Shown here: one piece after another, positions 43,737 to 53,393 of the stretch
Layout: each line of letters starts with the position of its first letter
How positions within the stretch are numbered: position 1 is the first letter of the stretch
DNA from: Acidulodesulfobacterium sp021802425
GTDB lineage: Bacteria; SZUA-79; Acidulodesulfobacterales; Acidulodesulfobacteraceae
Length of the DNA: 64,000 nucleotides
NCBI GenBank assembly: GCA_021802425.1
Contig: JAJZXJ010000001.1
Location: 124,001-188,000, forward strand
Direction: 5' to 3'
The notes under the pieces: model-generated
What the model was told of the DNA's origin: nothing
What the model saw: only the letters and a program-made list of their open reading frames with translations
Databases searched by the model: none
Position numbers and translations under genes: made by a program

Positions 43737-45194
43737 TTATTGGGCTTTTGTTTCGTTCTTTACGGTTTTTCCGCCTTTCAAAGGATAAAAACTCCTTCTG
43801 TAATAATCATCTTCATTTAATTTGGTCTTTTCTCCTGCATAGTTGTAGAAAAACTTACCATTGTCAAATTCTTCCTCCCAAACCGCGTCGGCAATCCTTC
43901 CATAGCTCTGTGAATATGTATCCATCTTATCCTTTAGTTCAGATATGATGGAATCACCTCCTTCCTGCGTCGCTTTTGCACCCCCTTCGGCGACAACCTT
44001 TCGCAATATATCGGGATGGTCTATTATCATGCAGGGGCGAAGCCTGTTTTTAATACCCATTTGTTCTTTTCTAATGGATTTAAAGTACATGGAATTAAGT
44101 ATTTCCTCCATTGATTTATCAAATATGTTATCCGCGGCAAATTGGGCAAAGACGCACGGTTCTACGCCGCCGTTCGCGTTTATATGAAGATACACGCGGC
44201 CGCCGGAAAGGCATCCGTGCGAAAGAACGCCGTCATTCCAAAAATCGGCAACAACGATAGGTTTAGTTTCTCTTATTTCAACTACCCTTTTTCTTCGATA
44301 ATTTCGTTGTTCCGGCGTCGGCATAAGATTGACATCGGGTTCGCGCCCAATCGGTATATAGTTAAAATACCAGCCTAAGAAACACCCCTGTTTAACATAA
44401 AAGTCTATAAATTCATCGCTTACTATTACATTGTTATTAAACCTCGTGGCTGTCGCCGAAAATCCAAAAAGCATCCCGTTGTCTTTAAGATTTTTCATTG
44501 CGGAAACGACCTTTTTAAAATGCCCCTTTCCCCTTCTTTCATCGGTTTCGTCTTCAAAACCCTCGACGCTGATGCATGGAAAAACATTGCCCATACCGGC
44601 AAGCCTTTCAGCCATTTTACCGTCGATTAACGAGCCGTTCGTATATATCTGAAAATAGCAATCGCTGTTTTTTTCGATTATATCCAAAATATCCTTTCTT
44701 ACAAACGGCTCTCCGCCGGAGAGCGTATAGAAAAATATCCCGAAACTTTTACCCTCCTCGATAATTTGATTAATTTTTTCGTGCGAAAGCATATCTCTTC
44801 TTGTGTAGTTTGCGGAATAGCACCCGTAGCATTTTAAATTGCAGTGCATCGTAGGGCTTATGACATAAAAAAGCGGAGGGTAAAATCCGTTCTTTTCAAT
44901 AAATTCTTTCCTTTTTTCGCCGCTTAACAGTAAAAAATTAGAAATAAAATTATCCAAAATCCCCTTTTTAACATTTTTAGAAAGATACGGGAGTTTTCTC
45001 TTTAAGTTTACAAAAATATGGTCAAAAAATATTTTACCCGCAGGAGCTTTAAAGTTGTTTAATTTATCGGAAATCTTGATTATCGTTTCGTCGGTTAGCT
45101 TTGGAATTATGTAATTGCTTGCGAGATAAAGGGCGTTTCTTACGACCGCGCTCTTAACCCTTTTTCTCAACGGTGACAGCGATAGTTCTGCCAT
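43737..45194 (-). CDS. Radical SAM protein, SPASM/Twitch-like, unknown substrate
   Basis: About 485 residues. The SAM-cluster motif is HCNLKCYGCYS near residue 120, followed by LSGGEPFVRKDI and IYTNGSLID. The C-terminal part has scattered cysteines (GCLSGGRVYLHI, VEPCVFAQFA, RPCMIID) as in SPASM/Twitch auxiliary-cluster regions. A ~115-residue N-terminal region precedes the core. No peptide substrate gene is next to it, so a RiPP role is unsupported. The start is the ATG at 45194: a ribosome site (AGGGGGT) lies between it and an upstream in-frame TTG. Confidence 0.8.
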   Translation of the reverse strand: MAELSLSPLRKRVKSAVVRNALYLASNYIIPKLTDETIIKISDKLNNFKAPAGKIFFDHIFVNLKRKLPYLSKNVKKGILDNFISNFLLLSGEKRKEFIEKNGFYPPLFYVISPTMHCNLKCYGCYSANYTRRDMLSHEKINQIIEEGKSFGIFFYTLSGGEPFVRKDILDIIEKNSDCYFQIYTNGSLIDGKMAERLAGMGNVFPCISVEGFEDETDERRGKGHFKKVVSAMKNLKDNGMLFGFSATATRFNNNVIVSDEFIDFYVKQGCFLGWYFNYIPIGREPDVNLMPTPEQRNYRRKRVVEIRETKPIVVADFWNDGVLSHGCLSGGRVYLHINANGGVEPCVFAQFAADNIFDKSMEEILNSMYFKSIRKEQMGIKNRLRPCMIIDHPDILRKVVAEGGAKATQEGGDSIISELKDKMDTYSQSYGRIADAVWEEEFDNGKFFYNYAGEKTKLNEDDYYRRSFYPLKGGKTVKNETKAQ

Positions 45195-45332
45195 GTGGAC
45201 CCCCTGCAATAATTAATATTACACCTAAATTTAATGTTATATTTTAAGTATTATATTTTTTACAATCCATTTTTTGCCTGCTGAATAAAGTTTACCACGA
45301 TAATATAAAAAGTCAAAATATCCAAATTTGGC

Positions 45333-46367
45333 CTAAATTTGATTAAGCGTATATTTTTCTAAAAATTTATATATGCCTTCCGCATAATTAAAGGCTTTTT
45401 CATTTTTAATATCTGTTTTAATGTTATTAACCGTTATATCGCCTAAAACCAACCTGAATGCGGATGACCATGCGCATGAAGTAAATTTATTATTGTAGCC
45501 CCCTCCGCCGAGCCATATCTTATTTACATTTTTTTCATTAATATTTTTTATTATATTTAAATACCCTTTTAACGATAGATTAATATGGGACAATAAATCA
45601 AATTTCGATGTATCCGCCCCTATCTGCGCTACTATTACATCGGGCTTAAATCCTTGAAAAACTTCGTCGAATACTTTTGTAAAATTAATTATATAAGTAT
45701 AGTCGTCCGTGCCGGGATAAAGAGGAAAATTAATTGAACCTTTTTCTTCGGCATAACCTTCCGCGGGAAATAAAAAATCGCCGCTTTCATGAAAAGACAA
45801 TATTAATAAATCTTTTTTGTTTCTTGGATCATTTTTAAAAGCATCCGTGACGCCGTCGCAAAAATGTGCATCGATATCGACATATAAAACCCTTTTTCCA
45901 TAATTCAACAATCTTAATATCGCATATACGGGGTCATTTACATAACAAAATCCCCATGCATAATTTTTTTTTGCGTGATGCAGTCCTCCCGGAAAATAAA
46001 ACACATCCGAATAATTTTCTTTAACAATTAAATCGGCGGCTAAATTAACTGCCCCTATATGAATGCTCGAGGTGGTAAAAATTCCTTTGAAATAAGGATT
46101 ATCAGTGGTTCCTATCCCGTATTTTTTGGGAGCATATTTTGTTTCATCTTTTTCTGTATCGTAAAGGTACCGGATATAATCAATGTCATGGTATAAACTC
46201 ATGTCGGACAGGGCGGCCGGCAAAGCGGCAAAACTATCGTAAACTCCTTTAGAGTATTTTTTAATTCTTTGCATCGTGTAAATGATTCTTTCCCTTTTTA
46301 AGGGATGGTAAGAGGCATATTTATATTTTTCTAATTCTTTATTGTATAAAAGCGCTATTTTTTTCAT
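45333..46367 (-). CDS. Histone deacetylase-family enzyme (AcuC-like)
   Basis: 344 residues. Conserved catalytic features are present: GGLHHAKKNYAWGFCYVND, VDIDAHFCDGV with Asp and His zinc ligands, and QIGADTSKFD carrying the third ligand. Bacterial members deacetylate acetoin-linked proteins (AcuC) or acetylpolyamines; the substrate here is unknown. It is 23 bases after an MFS transporter gene in the same direction, and both may handle the same metabolite. Confidence 0.9.
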   Translation of the reverse strand: MKKIALLYNKELEKYKYASYHPLKRERIIYTMQRIKKYSKGVYDSFAALPAALSDMSLYHDIDYIRYLYDTEKDETKYAPKKYGIGTTDNPYFKGIFTTSSIHIGAVNLAADLIVKENYSDVFYFPGGLHHAKKNYAWGFCYVNDPVYAILRLLNYGKRVLYVDIDAHFCDGVTDAFKNDPRNKKDLLILSFHESGDFLFPAEGYAEEKGSINFPLYPGTDDYTYIINFTKVFDEVFQGFKPDVIVAQIGADTSKFDLLSHINLSLKGYLNIIKNINEKNVNKIWLGGGGYNNKFTSCAWSSAFRLVLGDITVNNIKTDIKNEKAFNYAEGIYKFLEKYTLNQI

Positions 46368-46390
46368 TTTCCATTCTTTTCTCTATGATT

Positions 46391-47638
46391 TTAAAGGTTG
46401 GATTTTGAAGAAAAAATAATTAAAGAGGCGATTAAACTTAATATTGCGGCATATAAATATGAATAATTAGCTCCGACATAATAAAGAAGCCCCATAAGAA
46501 CATTGCCGCCAAATAACCCCAAGCTTCTTGCTGCGGTGAGCGACCCCATTCCTCTTCCTATTGTTTCGTTTTTGACGATTAAACTAATCGCAGTAGGCTC
46601 TATAGTTTCTATAATGCCTAAAGATATTCCAAGAATGGCAACGCAAATATAATATAATAAAGGATTTAAAGAAAATGTAAATATCAATGCCATACCAAGA
46701 GAGCCTGCAAAAGTAAGAAAATAACCAAAACCAAGTTTATTAATAGTTTTGGCTATTGTTTTTCCTGCAATTAAACCTGTCAGCGCCGTGCAGATAAAGA
46801 ATAAAACATATGAAAGAATACCCAAAGCATCATTTTTAGAGGATTCGGCTATAGTTAAAATTGGAAATCCAAAGCTGAAAGAACTAAAGCCGTATAAAGA
46901 AGTTGCAATTAAAATCCTTTTAAACAAGTTTTCATTCAAATCGCTATTTTTCTTATTTAAACCCGCGCTGTTATTTGCGTTATTATTGTTATCGGTATTA
47001 ATAGCGGCATTCTTTTTAGGATTATTATTTATATTACCGTTTGCGCTATTATCAGGGTTATTAATTAATTTTTTCTTTGAAATCAATGTCAAAAAAAGAG
47101 TTGAAATCAATAAGGGTCCGATAGTTGTTAATAAAATATATTTTAAAGGAACATGATAAGTAAATAGAATCAATGCATAAATGCCTGCAAAGAACCCCCC
47201 TCCTTGATCAAGCGCATGCAAAAACCCATAAGCTTTTCCGTAAAATTCTTTTAGAACCGACCGCGAAAGCAAGACCCTTCTTGAAGGAGACCTGAAATTT
47301 CTTGCCCACCACCCCGTTGAAAAGAATGCGACCGCTTCCGCTGGATAGAGGCTGAATCCTGTAAAGGATAGAAGCGGTATTAAAAGATTGCCTATGATTG
47401 CAATTTTTTTATGGCCGAATTTATCTCCCGCCCTTCCGCCGAAATAACCAAAGAAAGCCCCTATTCCATAACTTATTGCAGAAGCTATGCCAAAATAGAT
47501 AACGGAACTGTGGAGGTCTAAAACTAGGAATATTGGAAATATTACCAGAACAGCCTGATAACCTAAATCGGCAAAAAAAGCCGATAACGATATAAAAAGA
47601 ACATTGCTGTTTAACCATTTTTTTTTAGAACCTTCCAT
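46391..47638 (-). CDS. Major facilitator superfamily transporter
   Basis: 415 residues with about 12 membrane segments in two halves. The loop after helix 2 has GRAGDKFGHKK, the usual MFS signature, and the central loop of ~55 residues is Asn-rich (low-complexity). It resembles the sugar/drug efflux type but the substrate cannot be read. It precedes the deacetylase-family gene and is divergent from the tRNA. Confidence 0.88.
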   Translation of the reverse strand: MEGSKKKWLNSNVLFISLSAFFADLGYQAVLVIFPIFLVLDLHSSVIYFGIASAISYGIGAFFGYFGGRAGDKFGHKKIAIIGNLLIPLLSFTGFSLYPAEAVAFFSTGWWARNFRSPSRRVLLSRSVLKEFYGKAYGFLHALDQGGGFFAGIYALILFTYHVPLKYILLTTIGPLLISTLFLTLISKKKLINNPDNSANGNINNNPKKNAAINTDNNNNANNSAGLNKKNSDLNENLFKRILIATSLYGFSSFSFGFPILTIAESSKNDALGILSYVLFFICTALTGLIAGKTIAKTINKLGFGYFLTFAGSLGMALIFTFSLNPLLYYICVAILGISLGIIETIEPTAISLIVKNETIGRGMGSLTAARSLGLFGGNVLMGLLYYVGANYSYLYAAILSLIASLIIFSSKSNL

Positions 47639-47793
47639 ATCCCCTCTTATTTTTATAATTATCGTATTTTCACATTAACAATTATGTTGTTATTTACTGC
47701 GTATATATTAATATTTTCATGCCCAAAACTCAAGGACGGGATTGAATTAATTTTTGGTAATTGCTTTTTTAAGGATTTTTTGCGATAATAATG

Positions 47794-47822
47794 TTGAATT
47801 AAGCGTAACTTAATTCTAATTT
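47794..47822 (+). promoter_or_regulatory. Promoter candidate for tRNA-Ala
   Basis: TTGAAT, 17 bases, TAATTT, ending 11 bases before the mature tRNA. An 8-base inverted repeat GAATTAAG/CTTAATTC lies inside it. Confidence 0.45.
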
Positions 47823-47832
47823 TTAATAAAGT

Positions 47833-47908
47833 GGGGGGTTAGCCCAGTTGGTAGAGCGACGCCTTCGCATGGCGTAGGCCGCGGGTTCGAGTCCCGTGCC
47901 CTCCACCA
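47833..47908 (+). tRNA. tRNA-Ala (CGC anticodon)
   Basis: 76 bases with encoded CCA. The acceptor GGGGGGT/GCCCTCC contains the G3-U70 pair that marks alanine tRNAs. The anticodon stem ACGCC/GGCGT frames TTCGCAT, giving CGC for codon GCG. The T arm (GCGGG-TTCGAGT-CCCGT) is normal. The D stem GCCC/GAGC has one C-A mismatch. Confidence 0.93.
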
Positions 47909-47932
47909 CTTTCTATTAAGATTAGCCGAATT

Positions 47933-47960
47933 TCATTCCTTGGCAGGCGGGGAATCCAAG
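47933..47960. repeat. Degenerate REP-like unit after tRNA-Ala
   Basis: CATTCC-TTGGCAGGC-GGGGAATCCAAG keeps the outer arms of the 34497 units but not the centre. It lies between the tRNA and the 3' end of hemL. Confidence 0.45.
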
Positions 47961-47976
47961 TTTAGAGCAGACCTTA

Positions 47977-49263
47977 TCAGATTACTTCCTTAACGGCTTT
48001 CTTAATAACAAAGACCGTTTTATCCAGATCGGCTTTGGTATGTTTGGAGCTTAAAAACATTGCTTCATACTGGGACGGGGCTATAAATAACCCTTCGTTT
48101 AAGGCTATTCTAAAAAACTTTTTAAACATGTTTGTGTCCGATTTCATTACATCGTCAAAATTATTAACCCTTCCTTTCTTAAAAAATATCGTAAGCAGCG
48201 AAGATATATTATTTATTGCAATCTTATCCTTAAAATCCTTAAGCTCGTCTTTTAAGTTTTTAAGTAAATAATTTGCCGCTTCGTTTGCCTTAGATATTGC
48301 GTTATCTTCTTCTACGGCTTTTATAGTGGCGATTCCGGCGGCCACGCATATTGGATTGCCTGAGAGCGTCCCTGCCTGGTAAACAGGGCCTAACGGGGAA
48401 AGATATTCCATTATATCCTTTCTTCCGCCGAAGGCGCCTATCGGAAGTCCTCCGCCGATGATTTTGCCGAGGCAGGTAATATCGGGTTTTAAATTAAACA
48501 AGCCCTGTGCGCCTCCCAAGGAAAGCCTGAAACCGGTAATAACTTCGTCGAAAATAACGAGAGAGTCGTTTTCGCGGGTCAAATCTATTAATTCTTTCAG
48601 AAAATTATCTTCAGGCAGTACCGTTCCCATATTTGCGGCGACGGGTTCGATTATAACGGCGGCTATTTCTCCCTTGTTGTTAGAAAAAAGTGTTTTTACG
48701 GAATCTAAGTCGTTATAAACCGCAACCAAAGTGTCTCCGGAAATGCATTCGGCAACCCCCGACGATGACGGAACGGATGTCGTTAACGCTCCTGAACCTG
48801 CCTTAACAAGCATCGAGTCGGAATGGCCGTGGTAACATCCCTCAAATTTTATGATTTTATCTCTTTTTGTAAAACCCCTCGCAAGCCTTATCGCGCTCAT
48901 AACCGCTTCCGTTCCCGAATTAACAAGCCTAACCATCTCGACGGAGGGGAAATGCCTGTTAATTAAACCCGCGAGTTCTATCTCGTCCTCTGTTGTTGCC
49001 CCGAAGCTGAACCCGTTTACAGAGGCATCCGTTATAGCTTTAATAACGCGCTTATCGCTATGCCCCAAGAGCATGGGACCGTAAGACATTACATAGTCGA
49101 TATATTCGTTTCCGTCTATATCGAAAATTTTACTCCCTTCCGCTCTTTTTATGACAACGGGAGAAAGACCGACCGCCTTAAATGCGCGCACGGGGCTGTT
49201 GACGCCGCCGGGCATTACGGTTTCGGCAAGCTTAATGACATTAAGGCTATTATTGCGGTTCAT
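47977..49263 (-). CDS. hemL: Glutamate-1-semialdehyde 2,1-aminomutase HemL
   Basis: 428 residues, full length. PMP/PLP enzyme of the C5 route to 5-aminolevulinate. Motifs: PGGVNSPVRAFKAVG at the N-terminus, LVNSGTEAVMSAIRLAR, EGCYHGHSD, IFDEVITGFR, and the PLP-lysine segment CLGKIIGGGLPIGAFGG. Its first 4 bases overlap the end of the upstream esterase gene. No other haem gene is adjacent. Confidence 0.97.
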   Translation of the reverse strand: MNRNNSLNVIKLAETVMPGGVNSPVRAFKAVGLSPVVIKRAEGSKIFDIDGNEYIDYVMSYGPMLLGHSDKRVIKAITDASVNGFSFGATTEDEIELAGLINRHFPSVEMVRLVNSGTEAVMSAIRLARGFTKRDKIIKFEGCYHGHSDSMLVKAGSGALTTSVPSSSGVAECISGDTLVAVYNDLDSVKTLFSNNKGEIAAVIIEPVAANMGTVLPEDNFLKELIDLTRENDSLVIFDEVITGFRLSLGGAQGLFNLKPDITCLGKIIGGGLPIGAFGGRKDIMEYLSPLGPVYQAGTLSGNPICVAAGIATIKAVEEDNAISKANEAANYLLKNLKDELKDFKDKIAINNISSLLTIFFKKGRVNNFDDVMKSDTNMFKKFFRIALNEGLFIAPSQYEAMFLSSKHTKADLDKTVFVIKKAVKEVI

Positions 49264-50351
49264 AAAATTTTCCTTTCATTATTTTTATCCATTTTATTAA
49301 TATTACTCGACTTTGTTGCCTTTGGCAGATACGGGGCAAAAAACTTAAATACTTCTTCGTTCCATCCGGGCAAAACGACATGTCCGCTGTTTTTTGCTAT
49401 AAAAAGCTGTTTTTTAGACTTTATTAGTTTATAAACGGCAAAAGTACCTTTAGGCGGACAGTCTTCGTCTTTAAGTCCTATTCCGATAAGAACCGGCGGT
49501 TTAATCCGGCCTGCAAAATGCTTTGTATCGACATAATAAAGCGACCTCATAACCTTAGCCCTGTCTTCAGGATGTTTTTTTAAAAACGCTTTAACTTCCA
49601 TATACGGTCCCATTTTGGCAAGGGGCATCTGGACGGGAATATCGCTTAAAAACGGAACATCCGCGGCGGCACAGGTAACATGACGATCCATAGCGGCGTC
49701 GATTAGAGACAGTCCTCCCCCCATACTTCCGCCTGTAACGAATATAAATTTAGAATTTATATTTTTATAATGCTCAAGAAATCTTAACGATGCAAGCGAA
49801 TCCATTACTATTTTTACCATCGAAAAAGTTTTTACATGTAGAATTCCGTTTGTCATAAGCCCCGGGAAACCGGGATTATAAACCGCCCTGCTTCTTCCAT
49901 GCCCCCTTAAATCGATAGAAAGCGCGCCGTAACCCCTTCTTGCAAAAAAGTGCGCCCAGCCCGGTGTTCCGTAGGAACCGTAACCGTGCAACAAAAGCAC
50001 GCCGGGATACTTCTTCCCTTTAACGCCGTAAGGAATGGCGAAATAACCCTTCAGCTTTAAACCGTCATATGAGGTTAAGGTTAAATCGTATGTTTCTATT
50101 TTATTTATCCTGTCGTTATAAAGCGGTTTTAGAGTATATAGAACCTTTTCCTTGCGAAGGTTTTTATACATACCGCGCCAGAACTTTTTAAACTTTTGGT
50201 ATTTAGTAAGCGTTGCCGTTTTAAGATTAGCAGGAATATTTTTAACGGATTTTGGAGATTGATTGGATATGGAGAAGTGTTTATATAAAAAAAATGAAAT
50301 TGCAAAAATAACTACTACAAACAGTAATATATATAAGCTTTTCTTTTTCAT
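49260..50351 (-). CDS. Membrane-anchored or exported AXE1-like alpha/beta hydrolase
   Basis: About 363 residues. An N-terminal hydrophobic helix (LYILLFVVVIFAISFFLY) anchors or exports it. The hydrolase core has LLHGYGSYGTPGW, DLRGHGRSR, the nucleophile in GGSMGG, the AXE1-type VPFLSD segment, Asp in GLKDEDCPP and His in NSGHVV. Acetyl-xylan esterase/deacetylase relatives are closest by motif; the true substrate is unknown. An upstream ATG (50402) is excluded because a terminator hairpin lies between it and the ATG at 50351, which has a weak ribosome site GGCGGA. Ends overlapping hemL by 4 bases. Confidence 0.85.
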   Translation of the reverse strand: MKKKSLYILLFVVVIFAISFFLYKHFSISNQSPKSVKNIPANLKTATLTKYQKFKKFWRGMYKNLRKEKVLYTLKPLYNDRINKIETYDLTLTSYDGLKLKGYFAIPYGVKGKKYPGVLLLHGYGSYGTPGWAHFFARRGYGALSIDLRGHGRSRAVYNPGFPGLMTNGILHVKTFSMVKIVMDSLASLRFLEHYKNINSKFIFVTGGSMGGGLSLIDAAMDRHVTCAAADVPFLSDIPVQMPLAKMGPYMEVKAFLKKHPEDRAKVMRSLYYVDTKHFAGRIKPPVLIGIGLKDEDCPPKGTFAVYKLIKSKKQLFIAKNSGHVVLPGWNEEVFKFFAPYLPKATKSSNINKMDKNNERKIL

Positions 50352-50370
50352 AAAATTCCGCCGTCTATCA

Positions 50371-50413
50371 TAAAAATAGGCATCTTTTTTGATATATTTC
50401 AAAAAGATGCCTA
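50371..50413 (-). terminator. Intrinsic terminator of the cytochrome c gene
   Basis: TAGGCATCTTTTTGA and its near-perfect complement form a 15-base stem, followed by TTTTT on the minus strand. Confidence 0.8.
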
Positions 50414-50440
50414 TAAATAGTTATTATTTTCAAATTAAAT

Positions 50441-50902
50441 TTATTTTAACGATTCAAGATACTCAGCCACAGTTTCAAGTTGAGCCGGTTTTAGAGCGTG
50501 GTTTGGCATCATTGTATTAGGATTATGAACCTTTGGGGTGTTGATTTGCACTTCAAGCCAGTGAATAGAACGGCCTTTAGTTCCTTCCTTCGATAAACTA
50601 GGTCCGATTGAACCGCCTTTGCCGTTTATTATGTGGCAGCCCGTGCAGCCTTGAGCATTAATAATTTTCATTGCAGCTGCTTCCAAATTTTTGGAACCGG
50701 CTTTTTTAGCAGCTTTTGGAACTGAAGGCATTTTCATGCCGGGAGCCATTGTAGTACTTGGGGCAGGTGCTGCCGGTGCAGGGGTTGTTTCTGCCGCATG
50801 TTTTGACGGGGATGGCTTTTGAGCGCATCCGTAAAGCCCTATACCAATAAATAATAAAAATAAAGCGGTAAATAAAACGGTTAATCCTTTTCTTGCTTTC
50901 AA
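50441..50902 (-). CDS. Monohaem c-type cytochrome lipoprotein
   Basis: 153 residues. A lipoprotein signal ends in LYGC (Cys26), then an Ala/Pro-rich linker of ~40 residues, and a class I cytochrome c domain with haem motif CTGCH (86-90) and probable axial Met in NTMMPNH (131/132). It should carry electrons at the outer face of the inner membrane or at the outer membrane. TTG start, fixed by the ribosome site AGGGAGGG. It has its own promoter and terminator. Confidence 0.9.
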   Translation of the reverse strand: MKARKGLTVLFTALFLLFIGIGLYGCAQKPSPSKHAAETTPAPAAPAPSTTMAPGMKMPSVPKAAKKAGSKNLEAAAMKIINAQGCTGCHIINGKGGSIGPSLSKEGTKGRSIHWLEVQINTPKVHNPNTMMPNHALKPAQLETVAEYLESLK

Positions 50903-50974
50903 GGTTTTTCCCTCCCTAAATTTTTAAAAATAAAAATTAAATAAAATAAAATTTTATAAACGCCAATTTTAAAT

Positions 50975-51002
50975 ATATTATATTTATTTAATTTTTTGTC
51001 AA
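50975..51002 (-). promoter_or_regulatory. Promoter candidate for the cytochrome c gene
   Basis: Perfect -35 TTGACA on the minus strand, with TAATAT 16 bases on (TATAAT is also present but only 14 bases away). The site overlaps the 3' end region of the upstream radical SAM gene. Confidence 0.5.
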
Positions 51003-51004
51003 GT

Positions 51005-53347
51005 TTAAATTTTAAAGCCGGTTTCTACTTCCGTAATATCCAGAATTTTCAACCCGTCGGGCAAAAAATAATTGATTAAACCCTTTAAATTATCCATCCC
51101 GTCAAGCGGCTTATTTTTTATTTTAATCGTCAAATATAAACTATCGCTTTCGCTCATAAATGGGATAGGATTGGAATAACTTATTTTTGGCTTGGGGCTA
51201 AATCTTGATTCTTTGTAGGCAATGGAAAGTTTTGCTATTCTAAAAACCCTGAGCAGTATTTTGGCGGTCTCAAGATGCCCAAGATATTTGATAACTCCCC
51301 TTTTCGAATATCTGATTAAAAGTTTAGAACCGGCTTTATTTTTATTATTGTTTTCGGTTTTTGGCGTATTAATAATATCCGCGCGGTTATCCATAATATC
51401 CATATCGTTTTTCCGCCTCTTATGCATTTTGATATTTTCTTCCCTTGACGAATAAACCGGGCTTATCTCTTCAAAGTCGCAGACCCCGCATAAACGGCAA
51501 ACCTTTCTGCAATTTTCCGTCGATAGTCTCTCTTCTTCGCTTTGTTTTTCAATGCCGCCTACCCCGCCGGTTATAATATCTGAACTAAAATTATAAATTG
51601 AAATCGTATTCTGTTTATAGGCTTTTTTAAACTCGGACTTAAGATAATCCTTTTTAACCAATATATCTATAAAATCCCATGGCAAAGCGTGATTTAAATC
51701 CTTTTCATCGTAAAGATACCTGTTCAATATCTCGCCGCTGCTTATATTATCGAATGAATTTAATGCTTTAATCCATGCATCGAAATTAAACAACTTCATT
51801 TCGCTGTCATAAACCGCTCCAAATTTATAAGCCTTATAAATAATTTTCGAAGTAAACTCGTCGCCTCTAGAAATTAGCCCCTCTATAAAGCTGACCTTTG
51901 GGTCTTGATACCTTAGATTTACATTTATGGGCCGTAACGACTTTTTTAAATAATTAATCTTAAAGTTAAGTTCGGATGCCTTATTCATGGGATGCCATTG
52001 AAAAGGGGTATGCGGTTTAGGAACGAAGTTATTGACATTAACCGTTATATTTAAGCCTTTCGAAACCCGTTTTATCTTTAAAACTAAATCCTTAATGCCG
52101 TCGATATCGGAAATCCTTTCGTAAGGCAGTCCAATCATAAAATATAATTTAAGATTCTTAAAGCCTTTTTGGGATAAATTCTTAACCTCCTCAAGTAAAT
52201 CGTCCCCCGATATATTTTTATTTATAATATCCCTGAGCCTTTGGGTTCCCGCCTCGGGGGCGAGGGTGAAATTAGTCTTTTTTACTTCGGCGGTTTTTTG
52301 TAAAATTTTTTCGCTAAGGGAGCCTATCCTCATTGAGGGAAAAGACATAGATACCTGTTTGTCTTCGCTCAAATACGATAATTCGTCCAATAAACCGTTA
52401 ATGTCGGAATAATCGCCCGTCGATAAAGACGATAACGAAATTTCGCCGAGTCCCGTATCGTCGATGCCTTTTTTAATTATTTCAACAACCGTCCCCTTTT
52501 TCCGTTCCCTTACCGGTCTATAAATATAGCCGGCCTGGCAAAACCTGCATCCGGACGAACAACCCCTTGCTATCTCGACCGAAAGCCTGTTATGCACGGT
52601 TTCTATCAACGGAACGATATTTTTTTTAACATAACCCATTAAATTTAAGTCATAACATATCGCTTTTTTTACATTTTTTGAATAACCCGGAACATAAACT
52701 CCGCGTATTTTCACAAGCCCGGCTTTTACATAATCTCTGTAATCTTTTTCGGCGACAAGTCCGTTTTTAAGGTCATTTTTGGCCTTTAAAACCGCATCGC
52801 AAACCGAAACCGCCGCAGTCTCGCCGTCTCCTATTATAAAGAAGTCTATGAAATCGTTTAACGGCAATGGATTAAAAGCGCACGGCCCGCCCGCCCCGAC
52901 CAACGGATGGCTGAAATTCCTATCTTTTGAAAAAATCGGGATATCGGACGATTCCAGCATAAACAATATATTGGTATAGGAAAGTTCATATTGAAGGGAA
53001 AACCCTACAATATCGAATTCCTTTATATCTTCAAACGATTCCAATGAAAAAAGGGGTATTTTATTTTCTTTTAGTTTTGAGCTCATATCGGGATAAGGCA
53101 GGTAAACCCTCTCGCACGCTATATAATCTTTAGAGTTTAATATATCGTAAATAATTCCCATTCCGATATGGCTCATCCCCAATTCATAAAAATCAGGAAA
53201 TGCAAGCGCATACTTAACGGGCATTTTTTTAATATCCTTTTTCGAAATACCCTGTTCGATACCTAAATATCTGGTCGGCTTTTGGACAAATGGAAAGATA
53301 TTATTATTTAATTTGTCGAATAATCTTGATTTATTCATCTTAATCAT
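51005..53347 (-). CDS. TIGR03960-type radical SAM protein fused to a DUF2344 (TIGR03936) domain
   Basis: 780 residues. The N-terminal ~200 residues form a B12-binding-like domain (KYALAFPDFYELGMSHIGMG). The radical SAM core has ARGCSSGCRFCQAGYIYRP near residue 265. A C-terminal DUF2344 region follows (LLIRYSKRGVIKYLGHLETAKILLRVF). In many clostridia these halves are separate genes upstream of ribonuclease G and ribosomal genes; here they are one polypeptide. Function is unknown. It is divergent from the M50 gene with a 46-base gap. Confidence 0.9.
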   Translation of the reverse strand: MIKMNKSRLFDKLNNNIFPFVQKPTRYLGIEQGISKKDIKKMPVKYALAFPDFYELGMSHIGMGIIYDILNSKDYIACERVYLPYPDMSSKLKENKIPLFSLESFEDIKEFDIVGFSLQYELSYTNILFMLESSDIPIFSKDRNFSHPLVGAGGPCAFNPLPLNDFIDFFIIGDGETAAVSVCDAVLKAKNDLKNGLVAEKDYRDYVKAGLVKIRGVYVPGYSKNVKKAICYDLNLMGYVKKNIVPLIETVHNRLSVEIARGCSSGCRFCQAGYIYRPVRERKKGTVVEIIKKGIDDTGLGEISLSSLSTGDYSDINGLLDELSYLSEDKQVSMSFPSMRIGSLSEKILQKTAEVKKTNFTLAPEAGTQRLRDIINKNISGDDLLEEVKNLSQKGFKNLKLYFMIGLPYERISDIDGIKDLVLKIKRVSKGLNITVNVNNFVPKPHTPFQWHPMNKASELNFKINYLKKSLRPINVNLRYQDPKVSFIEGLISRGDEFTSKIIYKAYKFGAVYDSEMKLFNFDAWIKALNSFDNISSGEILNRYLYDEKDLNHALPWDFIDILVKKDYLKSEFKKAYKQNTISIYNFSSDIITGGVGGIEKQSEEERLSTENCRKVCRLCGVCDFEEISPVYSSREENIKMHKRRKNDMDIMDNRADIINTPKTENNNKNKAGSKLLIRYSKRGVIKYLGHLETAKILLRVFRIAKLSIAYKESRFSPKPKISYSNPIPFMSESDSLYLTIKIKNKPLDGMDNLKGLINYFLPDGLKILDITEVETGFKI

Positions 53348-53393
53348 TATATAATAAAAAAGATTATTTTAAAAATAATAACATTTAAATACA

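Noticed and set aside
43737..45194. RiPP biosynthetic cluster
   Set aside because: A radical SAM protein with a Twitch-like end is present, but no precursor peptide or RRE protein could be found beside it.
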